This document shows, one piece after another, positions 39,920-48,017 of a DNA stretch of 64,000 nt. The notes beneath the pieces were generated by a model. It did not search any database. It was given only the letters and a program-made list of their open reading frames with translations, and had not been told where the DNA came from. A program made the translations under genes and the position numbers. Position 1 is the stretch's first letter; each line of letters opens with the position of its first letter. The DNA is from an uncultured Lachnospiraceae bacterium (GTDB lineage Bacteria; Bacillota; Clostridia; Lachnospirales; Lachnospiraceae). The DNA is taken from assembly GCA_900542015.1 (NCBI GenBank), contig UQLY01000012.1, positions 1 to 64,000 of the forward strand, written 5' to 3'.

Positions 39920-40675
39920 ATGGCTGTTTCAATTAAATCTGCAAGGGAAATTGACTTAATGAGAGAATCCTGCAAAAGGCTCGCGGATGTATTTTATCAG
40001 ATGGAATTGTCCATTAAGCCGGGGATGTCCACAATGGACATCAATAATCTGGGAGATAAGCTGATAAGAGGACATGGGTGCGTGCCCAATTTCCTGCACT
40101 ATCAGGGCTACCCCGCATCGATCTGCGTGTCGGTAAACGACGAAGTCGTACACGGCATACCCAGGGCGGACCGGATTTTGCAGGAGGGCGATATCGTCAG
40201 TCTGGATGCGGGACTGATTTACAAAGGGTTCCATTCGGATATGGCGAGAACCTTTGGCGTCGGAGAGATTACCGAAGAAGCGCAGCTTTTGATCGAACGG
40301 ACGAAGCAAAGCTTTTTTGAAGGAATAAAAATGGCAAAAGATGGAAATCATTTATTTGATATCTCCAATGCGATTGACGCTTATATCAGTCAGTTCGGCT
40401 ACGGAATTGTCAGAGACCTGGTGGGACACGGGATCGGCACAAGGCTGCATGAAGATCCGCAGATCCCCAACTTTGCCCAGAAAAGAAAAGGATTGAAGCT
40501 CTGCGCCGGCATGACATTCGCCATTGAACCCATGATCAATATCGGCACCGGGGATGTGGAATGGCTGGACGATGACTGGACGGTCGTCTCGGCGGACGGA
40601 AGCCTGTCGGCTCATTATGAAAATACCATTTTGATCACGCCTGAGGGCGAGCCGGAAATCCTGACACTGATATAG
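39920..40675 (+). CDS. map: Methionine aminopeptidase type I
   Basis: 251-residue two-metal enzyme that removes the initiator methionine. Metal ligands are visible in SLDAGL (Asp), GFHSDMART (Asp), GHGIGTRLHE (His), AIEPM (Glu) and HYENTI (Glu). It starts 3 bases after adk, with AGGAG inside the adk end. Confidence 0.97.
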   Translation: MAVSIKSAREIDLMRESCKRLADVFYQMELSIKPGMSTMDINNLGDKLIRGHGCVPNFLHYQGYPASICVSVNDEVVHGIPRADRILQEGDIVSLDAGLIYKGFHSDMARTFGVGEITEEAQLLIERTKQSFFEGIKMAKDGNHLFDISNAIDAYISQFGYGIVRDLVGHGIGTRLHEDPQIPNFAQKRKGLKLCAGMTFAIEPMINIGTGDVEWLDDDWTVVSADGSLSAHYENTILITPEGEPEILTLI

Positions 40676-40685
40676 AGGAAATAAG

Positions 40686-40961
40686 ATGATCGGAAATATT
40701 GCGGTATCAATGGCGGGGCACGATAAAGGAAGCGCCTATGTCATTGTAAAGGAAGATGCTGAATATGTATATTTGTGTGACGGACGTCTGAAGCTTTTGG
40801 AGAAACCGAAAAAAAAGTCGCGAAAGCACGTTGCGGTCAATAAACGATTTGACACCGGGGAAACCGGACAAAAGCTTTTAGCGGGCGAAAAGGTTTCCGA
40901 CACACAGATCAAGCGAATCATGAAACTGTATAAAACGCATGTCGATAAGACGGAGGTATGA
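40686..40961 (+). CDS. KOW/L14e-like RNA-binding protein
   Basis: 91-residue basic protein. The N-terminal KOW-type beta barrel reads VSMAGHDKGSAYVIVKEDAE and DGRLKLLEKPKKKSRKH, resembling eukaryotic/archaeal L14e. It is conserved at this place between map and infA in many Firmicutes; its ribosome-linked role is inferred. It ends one base before infA. Confidence 0.88.
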   Translation: MIGNIAVSMAGHDKGSAYVIVKEDAEYVYLCDGRLKLLEKPKKKSRKHVAVNKRFDTGETGQKLLAGEKVSDTQIKRIMKLYKTHVDKTEV

Positions 40962-40962
40962 T

Positions 40963-41181
40963 ATGTCAAAAGCAGATGTAATCGAAATTGAAGGAACAGT
41001 AGTTGAAAAGCTGCCCAATACCATGTTTCAGGTAGAACTGGAAAACGGACACAGGGTGTTAGCCCATATCAGCGGAAAGCTGAGACAGAATTTTATCCGT
41101 ATCCTGCCCGGCGATAAGGTAACCCTGGAGCTGTCCCCTTATGATCTTTCCAAAGGAAGAATCATCTGGAGAGATAAATAA
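40963..41181 (+). CDS. infA: Translation initiation factor IF-1
   Basis: 72-residue OB-fold protein that blocks the A site during initiation. MSKADVIEIEGTVVEKLPNT and GRIIWRDK are canonical. ATG 40963 follows GGAGGT at the end of the KOW gene. Confidence 0.98.
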   Translation: MSKADVIEIEGTVVEKLPNTMFQVELENGHRVLAHISGKLRQNFIRILPGDKVTLELSPYDLSKGRIIWRDK

Positions 41182-41256
41182 GAGAGACTAAATAACAGCG
41201 GTGCGAAAATGCCGGCGGCGGCTTGAAAAAGTTGTAAACAGAATGCAGAAAGGGGA

Positions 41257-41285
41257 TTGCAATTAAAATACCCTTATGCTATAAT
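41257..41285 (+). promoter_or_regulatory. Internal promoter before rpmJ
   Basis: TTGCAA (41257-41262), 17 bases, TATAAT (41280-41285), 35 bases before the rpmJ start. It would give rpmJ-rpsM-rpsK-rpsD-rpoA-rplQ extra transcription independent of the S10 promoter. The rest of the infA-rpmJ spacer shows no gene. Confidence 0.8.
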
Positions 41286-41319
41286 GTAAAACGGTCTTTT
41301 TGTGAAAGGAGGGTTTAAC

Positions 41320-41433
41320 GTGAAAGTTAGATCATCAGTAAAACCAATTTGCGAAAAATGCAAAGTAATTAAAAGAAAAGGGAAAATCAGAGTAATCTGT
41401 GAGAATCCCAAGCACAAACAGGTACAGGGATAA
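41320..41433 (+). CDS. rpmJ: Ribosomal protein L36
   Basis: 37-residue protein, the smallest of the ribosome. It starts with GTG after AAAGGAGGG and reads VKVRSSVKPICEKCKVIKRK, with a zinc CxxC plus C...H set (CEKC, VICENPKH) intact. It stops with TAA at 41431-41433. It is the zinc-binding form. Confidence 0.97.
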   Translation: MKVRSSVKPICEKCKVIKRKGKIRVICENPKHKQVQG

Positions 41434-41674
41434 TCCACAATTAACAGACCGGATGTGGAAGCTTTATCGGATCGAAAAGCGGCTGAGGCATATTCCGCCG
41501 TCATCGGAGTGTGCCGTTTAAGATAATTGAACGTAGATGAGCCTACGGGAGATTACTTATTGATACCGAGAAGACAATCTTTAGTATCGGAAAGATCGGG
41601 CAGATGCCCGGTTGGGGATAGTCCTATCCCCCAATCAATTAGTAACTATTTAAACAAATGGAGGAATTTTTAAA
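41434..41674 (+). promoter_or_regulatory. Structured spacer between rpmJ and rpsM
   Basis: 241 bases without a gene. GATAC/GTATC forms a hairpin at about 41562-41587. CGGGCA (41597-41602) pairs with TGCCCG (41605-41610). GGGGATAG (41614-41621) pairs with CTATCCCC (41624-41631) with a 2-base loop, extended by TT/AA. These stacked hairpins end 43 bases before rpsM. No strong U-run follows. It is a candidate ribosomal-protein control site for the alpha operon. Confidence 0.55.
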
Positions 41675-42043
41675 ATGGCTCGTATTGCAGGTGTTGACTT
41701 ACCAAGAGACAAACGTGTTGAAATCGGTCTTACTTATATCTACGGAATTGGCAGAGCAAGTTCCAACCGCATTTTAACAGAAGCAAAAGTAAATCCCGAC
41801 ACGCGTTGCAGGGATTTAACGGACGAAGAAGTTAAGAGAATCAGCGAAGTAATCGACGCAACGCAGGTTGTGGAAGGTGATTTGAGAAGAGAGATCGCTC
41901 TCAACATCAAGAGATTACAGGAAATCGGATGCTATAGAGGAATCCGTCACAGAAAAGGACTTCCGGTTCGCGGTCAGAAGACAAAGACAAACGCAAGAAC
42001 CAGAAAAGGTCCCAAGAGAACCGTAGCAAATAAGAAAAAATAA
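41675..42043 (+). CDS. rpsM: Ribosomal protein S13
   Basis: 122-residue 30S head protein contacting P-site tRNA. MARIAGVDLPRDKRVEIGLT and GIRHRKGLPVRGQKTKTNAR are canonical. GGAGG lies 10 bases before the ATG. Confidence 0.98.
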   Translation: MARIAGVDLPRDKRVEIGLTYIYGIGRASSNRILTEAKVNPDTRCRDLTDEEVKRISEVIDATQVVEGDLRREIALNIKRLQEIGCYRGIRHRKGLPVRGQKTKTNARTRKGPKRTVANKKK

Positions 42044-42078
42044 TCAAAGCATATTGAAGAAAGTAGGTTAGTTTAAAA

Positions 42079-42477
42079 ATGGCTAAAAAAGTAGCAGCTA
42101 AAAAAGTTACAAAAAAGCGTGTTAAGAAAAACGTTGAACGCGGACAGGCACATATTCAGTCTTCCTTTAATAACACAATCGTTACATTAACGGATACTGA
42201 AGGCAACGCTTTAAGCTGGGCAAGTGCCGGTGGTCTTGGTTTTAGAGGTTCAAGGAAATCTACTCCATATGCAGCACAGATGGCAGCGGAGACTGCGACA
42301 AAGGCAGCATTAGTACATGGATTAAAGACAGTAGACGTATTTGTAAAAGGACCCGGATCAGGACGTGAAGCAGCAATCCGCGCGCTTCAGGCTTGCGGTC
42401 TGGAGGTTACCAGCATCAGAGACGTAACCCCCGTACCTCACAACGGATGCCGCCCGCCCAAACGCCGCCGCGTATAA
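42079..42477 (+). CDS. rpsK: Ribosomal protein S11
   Basis: 132-residue 30S platform protein. GQAHIQSSFNNTIVTLTD and DVTPVPHNGCRPPKRRRV are canonical. The site AAAGTAGGTTAG before the ATG is weaker than its neighbours'. Confidence 0.98.
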   Translation: MAKKVAAKKVTKKRVKKNVERGQAHIQSSFNNTIVTLTDTEGNALSWASAGGLGFRGSRKSTPYAAQMAAETATKAALVHGLKTVDVFVKGPGSGREAAIRALQACGLEVTSIRDVTPVPHNGCRPPKRRRV

Positions 42478-42521
42478 TTTGTGTATTGATTTTTAATATG
42501 ATAAAAAGCATGTTGGAAGAA

Positions 42522-42536
42522 AGTGCGTAACGCACT
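42522..42536 (+). promoter_or_regulatory. Hairpin before rpsD
   Basis: AGTGCG-TAA-CGCACT is a 6-bp perfect stem 28 bases before the rpsD ATG and 15 bases before its GGAGG site. It may tune rpsD translation. Confidence 0.4.
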
Positions 42537-42563
42537 GTAAACAATAGTAGGAGGAAAAGAAAA

Positions 42564-43157
42564 ATGGCAGTAAACAGAGTCCCTGTTTTAAAGAGATGCA
42601 GATCTCTTGATTTAGACCCCACTTATTTAGGATATGACAAGAAATCCAACCGTAAATCTTTAAGAGCCGGAAAGAAAATGAGCGAGTATGGTTTACAGTT
42701 AAGAGAAAAACAGAAAGCGAAATTTATCTACGGCGTATTGGAGAAGCCTTTCAGAAATTATTACGAGAAAGCCGACAGAATGAAAGGTATGACCGGTGAA
42801 AACTTAATGACGATGTTGGAGTCCAGATTGGACAACGTAGTTTTCCGTCTTGGTTTTGCAAGAACAAGAAGAGAAGCAAGACAGGTTGTTGACCACAAAC
42901 ATATCCTGGTAAACGGCAAATCGGTTAATATCCCTTCTTATCTGGTAAAAGCCGGTGATGTAATCGAAGTCAGAGAAAAATCTAAGAGCTTACAGAGATA
43001 TAAGGATATCGTTGAAGTAACCGGCGGAAGACTGGTTCCCGAATGGTTAGATCAGGATTTAGAAAGCTTGAAAGGAACTGTAAAAGCGCTTCCTACAAGA
43101 GAACAGATCGATGTTCCGGTAAACGAGATGCTTATCGTCGAGTTGTACTCCAAATAA
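42564..43157 (+). CDS. rpsD: Ribosomal protein S4
   Basis: 197-residue primary 30S assembly protein and general translational repressor in several bacteria. It has an S4 RNA-binding domain (LESRLDNVVFRLGFARTRRE, ARQVVDHKHILVNGKSVNIP). The N terminus lacks the CxxC zinc set found in some S4 forms. GGAGG precedes the ATG. Confidence 0.98.
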   Translation: MAVNRVPVLKRCRSLDLDPTYLGYDKKSNRKSLRAGKKMSEYGLQLREKQKAKFIYGVLEKPFRNYYEKADRMKGMTGENLMTMLESRLDNVVFRLGFARTRREARQVVDHKHILVNGKSVNIPSYLVKAGDVIEVREKSKSLQRYKDIVEVTGGRLVPEWLDQDLESLKGTVKALPTREQIDVPVNEMLIVELYSK

Positions 43158-43184
43158 TAACCAGTTTGTAAGGAGGGTATTGCA

Positions 43185-44144
43185 GTGTTTGATTTTGAGA
43201 GACCTAATATTGAAGTGGCAGAAATCTCAGAAGATAAGAAATATGGAAGATTCGTTGTTGAACCTTTAGAGAGAGGCTATGGTATTACCCTTGGCAATTC
43301 TTTGAGAAGAATTATGCTCTCCTCTTTACCGGGTGCGGCAGTCAGTCAGGTAAAGATCGAAGGCGTATTGCATGAATTCAGTTCCATTCCGGGTGTAAAG
43401 GAAGATGTAACGGAAATCATCATGAATTTAAAGAGTCTTGCAATCAAGAACTCCAGCAGCTCCAATGAGCCCAAAACCGCATACATCGAGTATGAAGGCG
43501 AAGGTGTTGTCAGAGCATCTGATATTCAGGTTGATTCCGAGGTTGAAATCATCAATAAGGATCAGGTTATCGCTACGTTAAGCGGCGGTAAGGACTGCAA
43601 ACTGTATATGGAAATTACCATTACAAAGGGCAGAGGTTATGTAAGTGCAGATAAGAATAAACATGAGGACTTACCCATCGGTGTGATCGCTGTTGATTCT
43701 ATCTATACACCTGTTGAAAGAGTAAATCTGACTGTAGAAAATACCCGTGTAGGACAGATTACAGATTTTGACAAACTGACATTAGATGTTTATACAAACG
43801 GTACTTTAGCTCCTGACGAGGCTGTCAGCCTTGCGGCAAAGGTGCTTAGCGAGCATCTGAAGCTCTTCATCGATCTGTCTGAAAATGCAAAGAGCGCTGA
43901 AGTCATGATCGAAAAAGAAGATGACGAAAAGGAAAAAGTACTGGAAATGAGTATTGACGAACTGGAATTATCCGTTCGTTCCTACAACTGCCTGAAGAGA
44001 GCGGGCATCAATACGGTAGAAGAGCTGACAAACAAGACCTCCGACGATATGATGAAGGTACGTAACTTAGGACGTAAGTCTTTGGAAGAGGTTTTGGCAA
44101 AATTAAAAGAATTGGGACTTGAGTTAAATTCCAGCGAGGAATAA
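43185..44144 (+). CDS. rpoA: RNA polymerase alpha subunit
   Basis: 319 residues. N-terminal assembly domain (RFVVEPLERGYGITLGNSLR, then MLSSLPGAAVSQVKIEGVLH) to about residue 235, an acidic linker, then the C-terminal DNA-binding domain with ELELSVRSYNCLKRAGINTV and RNLGRKSLEEV. Start codon is GTG, after AAGGAGGG. Confidence 0.98.
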   Translation: MFDFERPNIEVAEISEDKKYGRFVVEPLERGYGITLGNSLRRIMLSSLPGAAVSQVKIEGVLHEFSSIPGVKEDVTEIIMNLKSLAIKNSSSSNEPKTAYIEYEGEGVVRASDIQVDSEVEIINKDQVIATLSGGKDCKLYMEITITKGRGYVSADKNKHEDLPIGVIAVDSIYTPVERVNLTVENTRVGQITDFDKLTLDVYTNGTLAPDEAVSLAAKVLSEHLKLFIDLSENAKSAEVMIEKEDDEKEKVLEMSIDELELSVRSYNCLKRAGINTVEELTNKTSDDMMKVRNLGRKSLEEVLAKLKELGLELNSSEE

Positions 44145-44172
44145 GCAGAGAGAACCAAAGAGCAGATGATTG

Positions 44173-44279
44173 ACATGCGGAGTAAGTCCAAAGAGCGTCC
44201 GCGTGTGAACTCATAAATGGCAACAAAACCGCTGGGTATCTAAGACCGAAGAGCGTTGCCCGGTGGAACCATGAATGGA
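44173..44279 (+). promoter_or_regulatory. Tandem hairpins with a conserved loop between rpoA and rplQ
   Basis: Hairpin 1 pairs ACATGCGGA (44173-44181) with TCCGCGTGT (44198-44206). Hairpin 2 pairs CCGCTGGG (44229-44236) with CCCGGTGG (44259-44266). The stems differ, yet both loops hold TAAGNCCRAAGAGCGT (44183-44198 and 44241-44256), and each is followed by GAAC-YATRAATGG. A third ACCAAAGAGC lies at about 44154-44163. Conserved loops on unlike stems point to selected RNA structure, perhaps for L17 or another ribosomal protein. The rplQ start follows 11 bases later. Confidence 0.6.
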
Positions 44280-44290
44280 GGATTATTAAA

Positions 44291-44827
44291 ATGGCAAAGT
44301 ACAGAAAACTTGGCAGAACAAGCAGCCAGAGAAAAGCATTATTAAGAAATCAGGTAACAAACTTACTGTATCACGGTAAGATCGTTACAACTGAAGCGAG
44401 AGCGAAAGAAGTCAGAAAGGTTGCTGAAGGCTTAATCGCATTGGCTGTAAAAGAAAAAGACAACTATGAAACTGTAAAAGTTACAGCTAAGGTTGCAAGA
44501 AAAGATGCTGACGGCAAGAGAGTCAAAGAAGTTGTAGACGGCAAGAAAGTAACCGTATATGACGAAGTTGAAAAAGAGATCAAGAAAGACCTGCCCAGCA
44601 GACTGCATGCAAGAAGACAGATGTTAAGAGTATTATACCCTGTAACAGAAGTGCCTACAGAAAAAGCCGGCAGAAAGAGAAACACAAAAGAAGTTGACCT
44701 TCCTGCAAAATTATTTGACGAGATCGCACCTAAATATGCAGACCGCAAAGGCGGTTACACACGTATCATCAAGATCGGTCAGCGTAAGGGCGACGCAGCA
44801 ATGGAAGTTGTTCTTGAGTTGGTTTAA
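44291..44827 (+). CDS. rplQ: Ribosomal protein L17, extended form
   Basis: 178 residues, against about 120-127 in E. coli and B. subtilis. The ends are standard (YRKLGRTSSQRKALLRN and IAPKYADRKGGYTRIIKIGQ). An insert of about 45-50 residues (about 58-105) with VTAKVARKDADGKRVKEVV, plus a longer Lys/Arg/Glu loop after LRVLYP, accounts for the extra length. GGAGG lies before the ATG. It ends the superoperon. Confidence 0.97.
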   Translation: MAKYRKLGRTSSQRKALLRNQVTNLLYHGKIVTTEARAKEVRKVAEGLIALAVKEKDNYETVKVTAKVARKDADGKRVKEVVDGKKVTVYDEVEKEIKKDLPSRLHARRQMLRVLYPVTEVPTEKAGRKRNTKEVDLPAKLFDEIAPKYADRKGGYTRIIKIGQRKGDAAMEVVLELV

Positions 44828-44865
44828 TTTAGGATACCTTTCCAAATAACAAACAGCATTTTAGG

Positions 44866-44895
44866 AGACCATCGCTTAGGCGGTGGTCTTTTTTT
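44866..44895 (+). terminator. Terminator of the ribosomal superoperon
   Basis: AGACCATCG (44866-44874) pairs with CGGTGGTCT (44881-44889), with one G-U, and the 3' arm runs into eight T. It lies 39 bases after rplQ. Confidence 0.88.
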
Positions 44896-45055
44896 CGGGC
44901 TTTTCCGGACGTAGGTGTGATGTAGGGAGCCGCGGCATTGGTTTTGCTTTTTTTCATGCGCGATGTGTCCGGCGGGATTTTCTAATGATTTGGTAAGGGT
45001 GCAGTTGCTTCCGGATTGTATTAGGTTGAGAATCATAATTAAAATTTTTAAGATA

Positions 45056-45085
45056 TTGACAAAAGGCATACGGTTTTTTTATAAT
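45056..45085 (+). promoter_or_regulatory. Promoter of the Rpn-like gene
   Basis: TTGACA (45056-45061), 18 bases, TATAAT (45080-45085). A leader of about 175 bases follows, with short inverted repeats (ACCGG/CCGGT) but no gene. Confidence 0.7.
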
Positions 45086-45265
45086 GTGTATATCGAAGCA
45101 ATCGCAAATACGTATTGCCTTTATGTGAAAATCTCAGTCCCGTTCGGGGACGATATACCGGTAGGTCCGGTTCCGGCGTTTCAGCCATATTTCACAAAGA
45201 ATAATTTAATGATGGCTGGATGCAGAAGGAAAGTTTCTATTTTTAAACAGCCGGAAGGGAGTTAC

Positions 45266-46180
45266 ATGGGTAAAAAAGATACATATACGCGCCCGTTTAT
45301 GGCAAACAAGGAGAGGTTTGCCGAATTGATCAATGTGCACATTTATCAGGGAAAAGATTTCGTGAAACCGGAAATGTTAAAAAGGCTTAGAGGAGGATAT
45401 CCTGCGCTGTCAAGCGCAACGGGAGAAAAGGTAAGGGATATTCTCATGGAGCAGGAAAATCCAAGAATGCGTTATGGAATGGAATTGGAAACGGGGATAG
45501 ATTACGGAATGCCGGAAAGGATCATGCTTTATGATGCCGGGGAATATGAGAAGCAGATCAGAGAACGGAATAGAGATAAGCGTTCCAGAGGAGACGGTCA
45601 GAGTTATACGGAAAAGAAAAGCAGAATGGAAAAAGGGGAACGGTTTATTCCTGTGATCACGATTGTTTTATATTTGGGTGAAGGAAAATGGCAGGCGCCG
45701 CAGAGAATGAAAGGAATGCTGGAGATAGATTCAGAAATGCCGGAATGTGCAGAACGGTTTATTCAGGATTATAAGATACAGGTTGTGGATGCGGATTTTG
45801 TTGATCCCAAAGATTACCGGACGGATCTAAAAGAATTTTTCATGGCGCTTCAATGCAGAAATAATAGAAAGAAGCTAAGAGCATTGCTGCAGAGTGACGA
45901 ATTTCAACATTTGGAACAGGAAACAGAAATGGCAATTGCAGTTAATCTGAATTTGAAACCAATTATTACCAAGATGGAAGAGGAGGAAATATCTATGTGT
46001 AAAGCATTTGAGGAATTGATGATAGAACAGGAAGAGCTTGGAATGGAAAAAGGAGATGCGGTACGTATCATCAAAAGCGTGGAGCATGTAATTGACAATT
46101 TGAAGGTTACTTTGGCGGAGGCATGTGGTATTATAGGAGTAACGCCGGAGGAGTTTGAAAGGGCGAAAGCATTACAGTAG
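45266..46180 (+). CDS. Rpn family recombination-promoting nuclease-like protein
   Basis: 304 residues. The fold is the PD-(D/E)XK nuclease-like Rpn/transposase_31 family. Visible signs are the N-terminal MANKERFAELINVHIYQGK, RFIPVITIVLYLGEGKWQAP and the helical C terminus. These proteins cut DNA in vitro and promote RecA-independent recombination in E. coli. The frame extends back to 44963, but ATG 45266 after GGAAGGGAG is consistent with family starts, and the promoter lies inside the extension. Catalytic acids are not certain by eye, so activity is unproven. It leads an accessory insertion in the ribosomal region. Confidence 0.8.
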   Translation: MGKKDTYTRPFMANKERFAELINVHIYQGKDFVKPEMLKRLRGGYPALSSATGEKVRDILMEQENPRMRYGMELETGIDYGMPERIMLYDAGEYEKQIRERNRDKRSRGDGQSYTEKKSRMEKGERFIPVITIVLYLGEGKWQAPQRMKGMLEIDSEMPECAERFIQDYKIQVVDADFVDPKDYRTDLKEFFMALQCRNNRKKLRALLQSDEFQHLEQETEMAIAVNLNLKPIITKMEEEEISMCKAFEELMIEQEELGMEKGDAVRIIKSVEHVIDNLKVTLAEACGIIGVTPEEFERAKALQ

Positions 46181-46202
46181 GAAGCGTCCGGGAGGAATTG
46201 GA

Positions 46203-46685
46203 ATGGAAGGCAATAGAATGTGTCCGAAATGCAATACGAAATATTCAAATGATGTGACTATCTGCGAAAAATGCAAAGAAGTGTTGATTGAAGTATCAGA
46301 AGATTTTGAATTGGCAAGGTCCGTAATCCGGGAACCGATACTTTTAGGAAACGATGAAGAAGTGGATATGGTTTATGTGAAAGAAGCTTTAGATCAAAGA
46401 AGGATTCCTTACTTTACGGAAGAGGTTTCCAGAGCGGTTCCTAAAGGCAGCGCTAAGATGGGGACAATGAACATCTTTACCATGACCAATATTTATGTGA
46501 ACAAAAGCGATTTTGAGGAAGCGTGCCGGGCATTTGTACAGGCGAAAGAAGAAATGGAGTTTGATTTAAGCTTACCTGTTCAGTATATTGATATGCCGGA
46601 AGGCTTTGAAGAGGAAAGCGAAAGAGATGAAAATACAAAAGAGAAAGGATGGTATCAAAGAATATGTGGAATCCTTCGTCATTGA
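46203..46685 (+). CDS. Zinc-ribbon protein with DUF2007-like domain
   Basis: 160 residues. An N-terminal rubredoxin-like zinc ribbon (CPKCNTKYSND, CEKC) is followed by a compact alpha/beta domain (VDMVYVKEALDQRRIPYFTE, TNIYVNKSDFEEACRAFV) resembling the DUF2007 signal-transducer-like family. Function unknown. ATG 46203 follows GGGAGGAATTGG; the frame begins earlier inside the Rpn gene. It probably shares a transcript with the Rpn-like gene, 22 bases upstream. Confidence 0.7.
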   Translation: MEGNRMCPKCNTKYSNDVTICEKCKEVLIEVSEDFELARSVIREPILLGNDEEVDMVYVKEALDQRRIPYFTEEVSRAVPKGSAKMGTMNIFTMTNIYVNKSDFEEACRAFVQAKEEMEFDLSLPVQYIDMPEGFEEESERDENTKEKGWYQRICGILRH

Positions 46686-46900
46686 TGAAAATTATGAATG
46701 CAAAGAATGTGTTTACGGAAAATCACCCTAAGTTCGCAGCGTTTATACAGGCTGTATTTTCAAAAGAAATAGAAGAGGGGACAGTGATAGAAATATCCGT
46801 GACAAGGCCCGGAGAAAATCCGATGACATCCAATATCAAGGTATGTCAATCGGATTTGGAATTGCTGCGCGAGTTGGATTCTATGGCAAAGAACCGATAA
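46664..46900 (+). CDS. Small conserved-looking protein of unknown function
   Basis: 78 residues if it starts at ATG 46664; starts at 46649 or 46685 are also possible, and only a weak AAAGGA precedes. It reads KFAAFIQAVFSKEIEEGTVI then EISVTRPGENPMTSNIKVCQ, a soluble alpha/beta protein I do not recognise. It overlaps the end of the zinc-ribbon gene, which suggests coupling. Confidence 0.6.
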   Translation: MWNPSSLMKIMNAKNVFTENHPKFAAFIQAVFSKEIEEGTVIEISVTRPGENPMTSNIKVCQSDLELLRELDSMAKNR

Positions 46901-46960
46901 CGGCATGATTGTGCAGACGATGATGAGAACGGCAGGCAAAGGAATGAAAGAGATAACTGC

Positions 46961-47818
46961 CTAGGGAAGTTCTTTTTGGAAGTGCTGGTAGTCCTTCAAT
47001 GTTTTCCAATGTCCGCCCCAGGTAAACCCGTGCGCTGTGAACAACTGATAGCACAGGTCATCCTCCGTAATTATGTGGGGGAGACCGGAGGCGCGGTCGG
47101 CGTATGGTTCGCTTCCGGGCGGGGAAATGCGTTCTACGCCGCCTGGATAGGTCACATACGGGTTCTGAAAGGGGTTGATATCAATGGCAAGCCCCAAGGC
47201 GTGTTTGCTTAACGTATCGGACCCATAAACTTTTCGGAAGTTAAAACAGGAAGTGTTGTTGGCAGCGCAAGACAAATCGTCATCGGCTTGGTATTCGTCT
47301 ACCAAACGGATTTTATCGATCTGATAGTGGCTGCAATATAATTCATAAAAGATTTCGACCAGATCCTGGGCGATTGCCTTGTTGCAGATGATTTCGCCTA
47401 TCTGGGTTTCGCCGTTAAAATCTTCATATAAAACAGAAACATATCGCAAATCTTCATAGGGAACGGTGCAGTCTTCTTTATAGGAAAGACCGTTGATCCT
47501 TTCTTTGATATCCTCGGTCAGCGACTGATAGAAAAAGCCTTCTTCATAGGTATAACGGTCAGATGCGGTCATGACAATTTCCTCATTTCCTTTTGTATCA
47601 GTATATGCCGGTTCCTGCAAAACGATATCCGGTTCTGAAAAGAGCTGTCTGTCAGGCACCGCAGAAAGCGGAAAAGACAGATCGGTATTTGGAGCCGGGG
47701 AAGTGGTATCGCCTTTGTCTGCTGAAAAGTAAAATAGTCCCGCAGCAGCGAGAGCAACAGCAGAAAGGCTGCAGATTATTTGTATTTTGATACGTTTTCG
47801 TTCTTTTTTCTTATTCAT
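46961..47818 (-). CDS. M15-family D-Ala-D-Ala carboxypeptidase-like protein
   Basis: 285 residues. One N-terminal membrane helix (about 11-30), a linker, and a C-terminal zinc peptidase domain. Zinc ligands are seen in SKHALGLAIDINP (His and Asp) and DYQHFQKE (His), with the catalytic Asp in the WKTLKD segment. Such enzymes trim or cleave peptidoglycan peptides outside the cell. No clear ribosome-binding site beyond GGACGGAGTAACC before ATG 47818. It is the only minus-strand gene between 26094 and the right end of the window. Confidence 0.85.
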   Translation of the reverse strand: MNKKKERKRIKIQIICSLSAVALAAAGLFYFSADKGDTTSPAPNTDLSFPLSAVPDRQLFSEPDIVLQEPAYTDTKGNEEIVMTASDRYTYEEGFFYQSLTEDIKERINGLSYKEDCTVPYEDLRYVSVLYEDFNGETQIGEIICNKAIAQDLVEIFYELYCSHYQIDKIRLVDEYQADDDLSCAANNTSCFNFRKVYGSDTLSKHALGLAIDINPFQNPYVTYPGGVERISPPGSEPYADRASGLPHIITEDDLCYQLFTAHGFTWGGHWKTLKDYQHFQKELP

Positions 47819-47879
47819 GGTTACTCCGTCCTTCTATATGGATTATGCCATAGAATTTGCCGGTTGCCTAGGAATTTCC

Positions 47880-47908
47880 TTGTAATTAAGGATATTATCC
47901 TGTACAAT
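47880..47908 (+). promoter_or_regulatory. Promoter of the ECF module with palindrome in the spacer
   Basis: TTGTAA (47880-47885), 17 bases, TACAAT (47903-47908). The spacer holds the palindrome AGGATATTATCCT (47889-47901), a possible operator. ecfA1 starts 110 bases later. Confidence 0.55.
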
Positions 47909-48017
47909 AAAGGCGATACGGCAAAATGTAAACCGAGATACAGGAAGAGGTTGACAAATGACCGGGACGGATTATAAATGGAATTTATGTTTTGTGCGAT
48001 AAGATTGGAATATAAGT

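Noticed and set aside
44963..45265. N-terminal extension of the Rpn-like gene
   Set aside because: The in-frame region contains a consensus promoter and has no ribosome-binding site; GGAAGGGAG supports ATG 45266.
45086..45265. Riboswitch in the leader of the Rpn-like gene
   Set aside because: Only short inverted repeats are visible and no known aptamer landmark could be matched.
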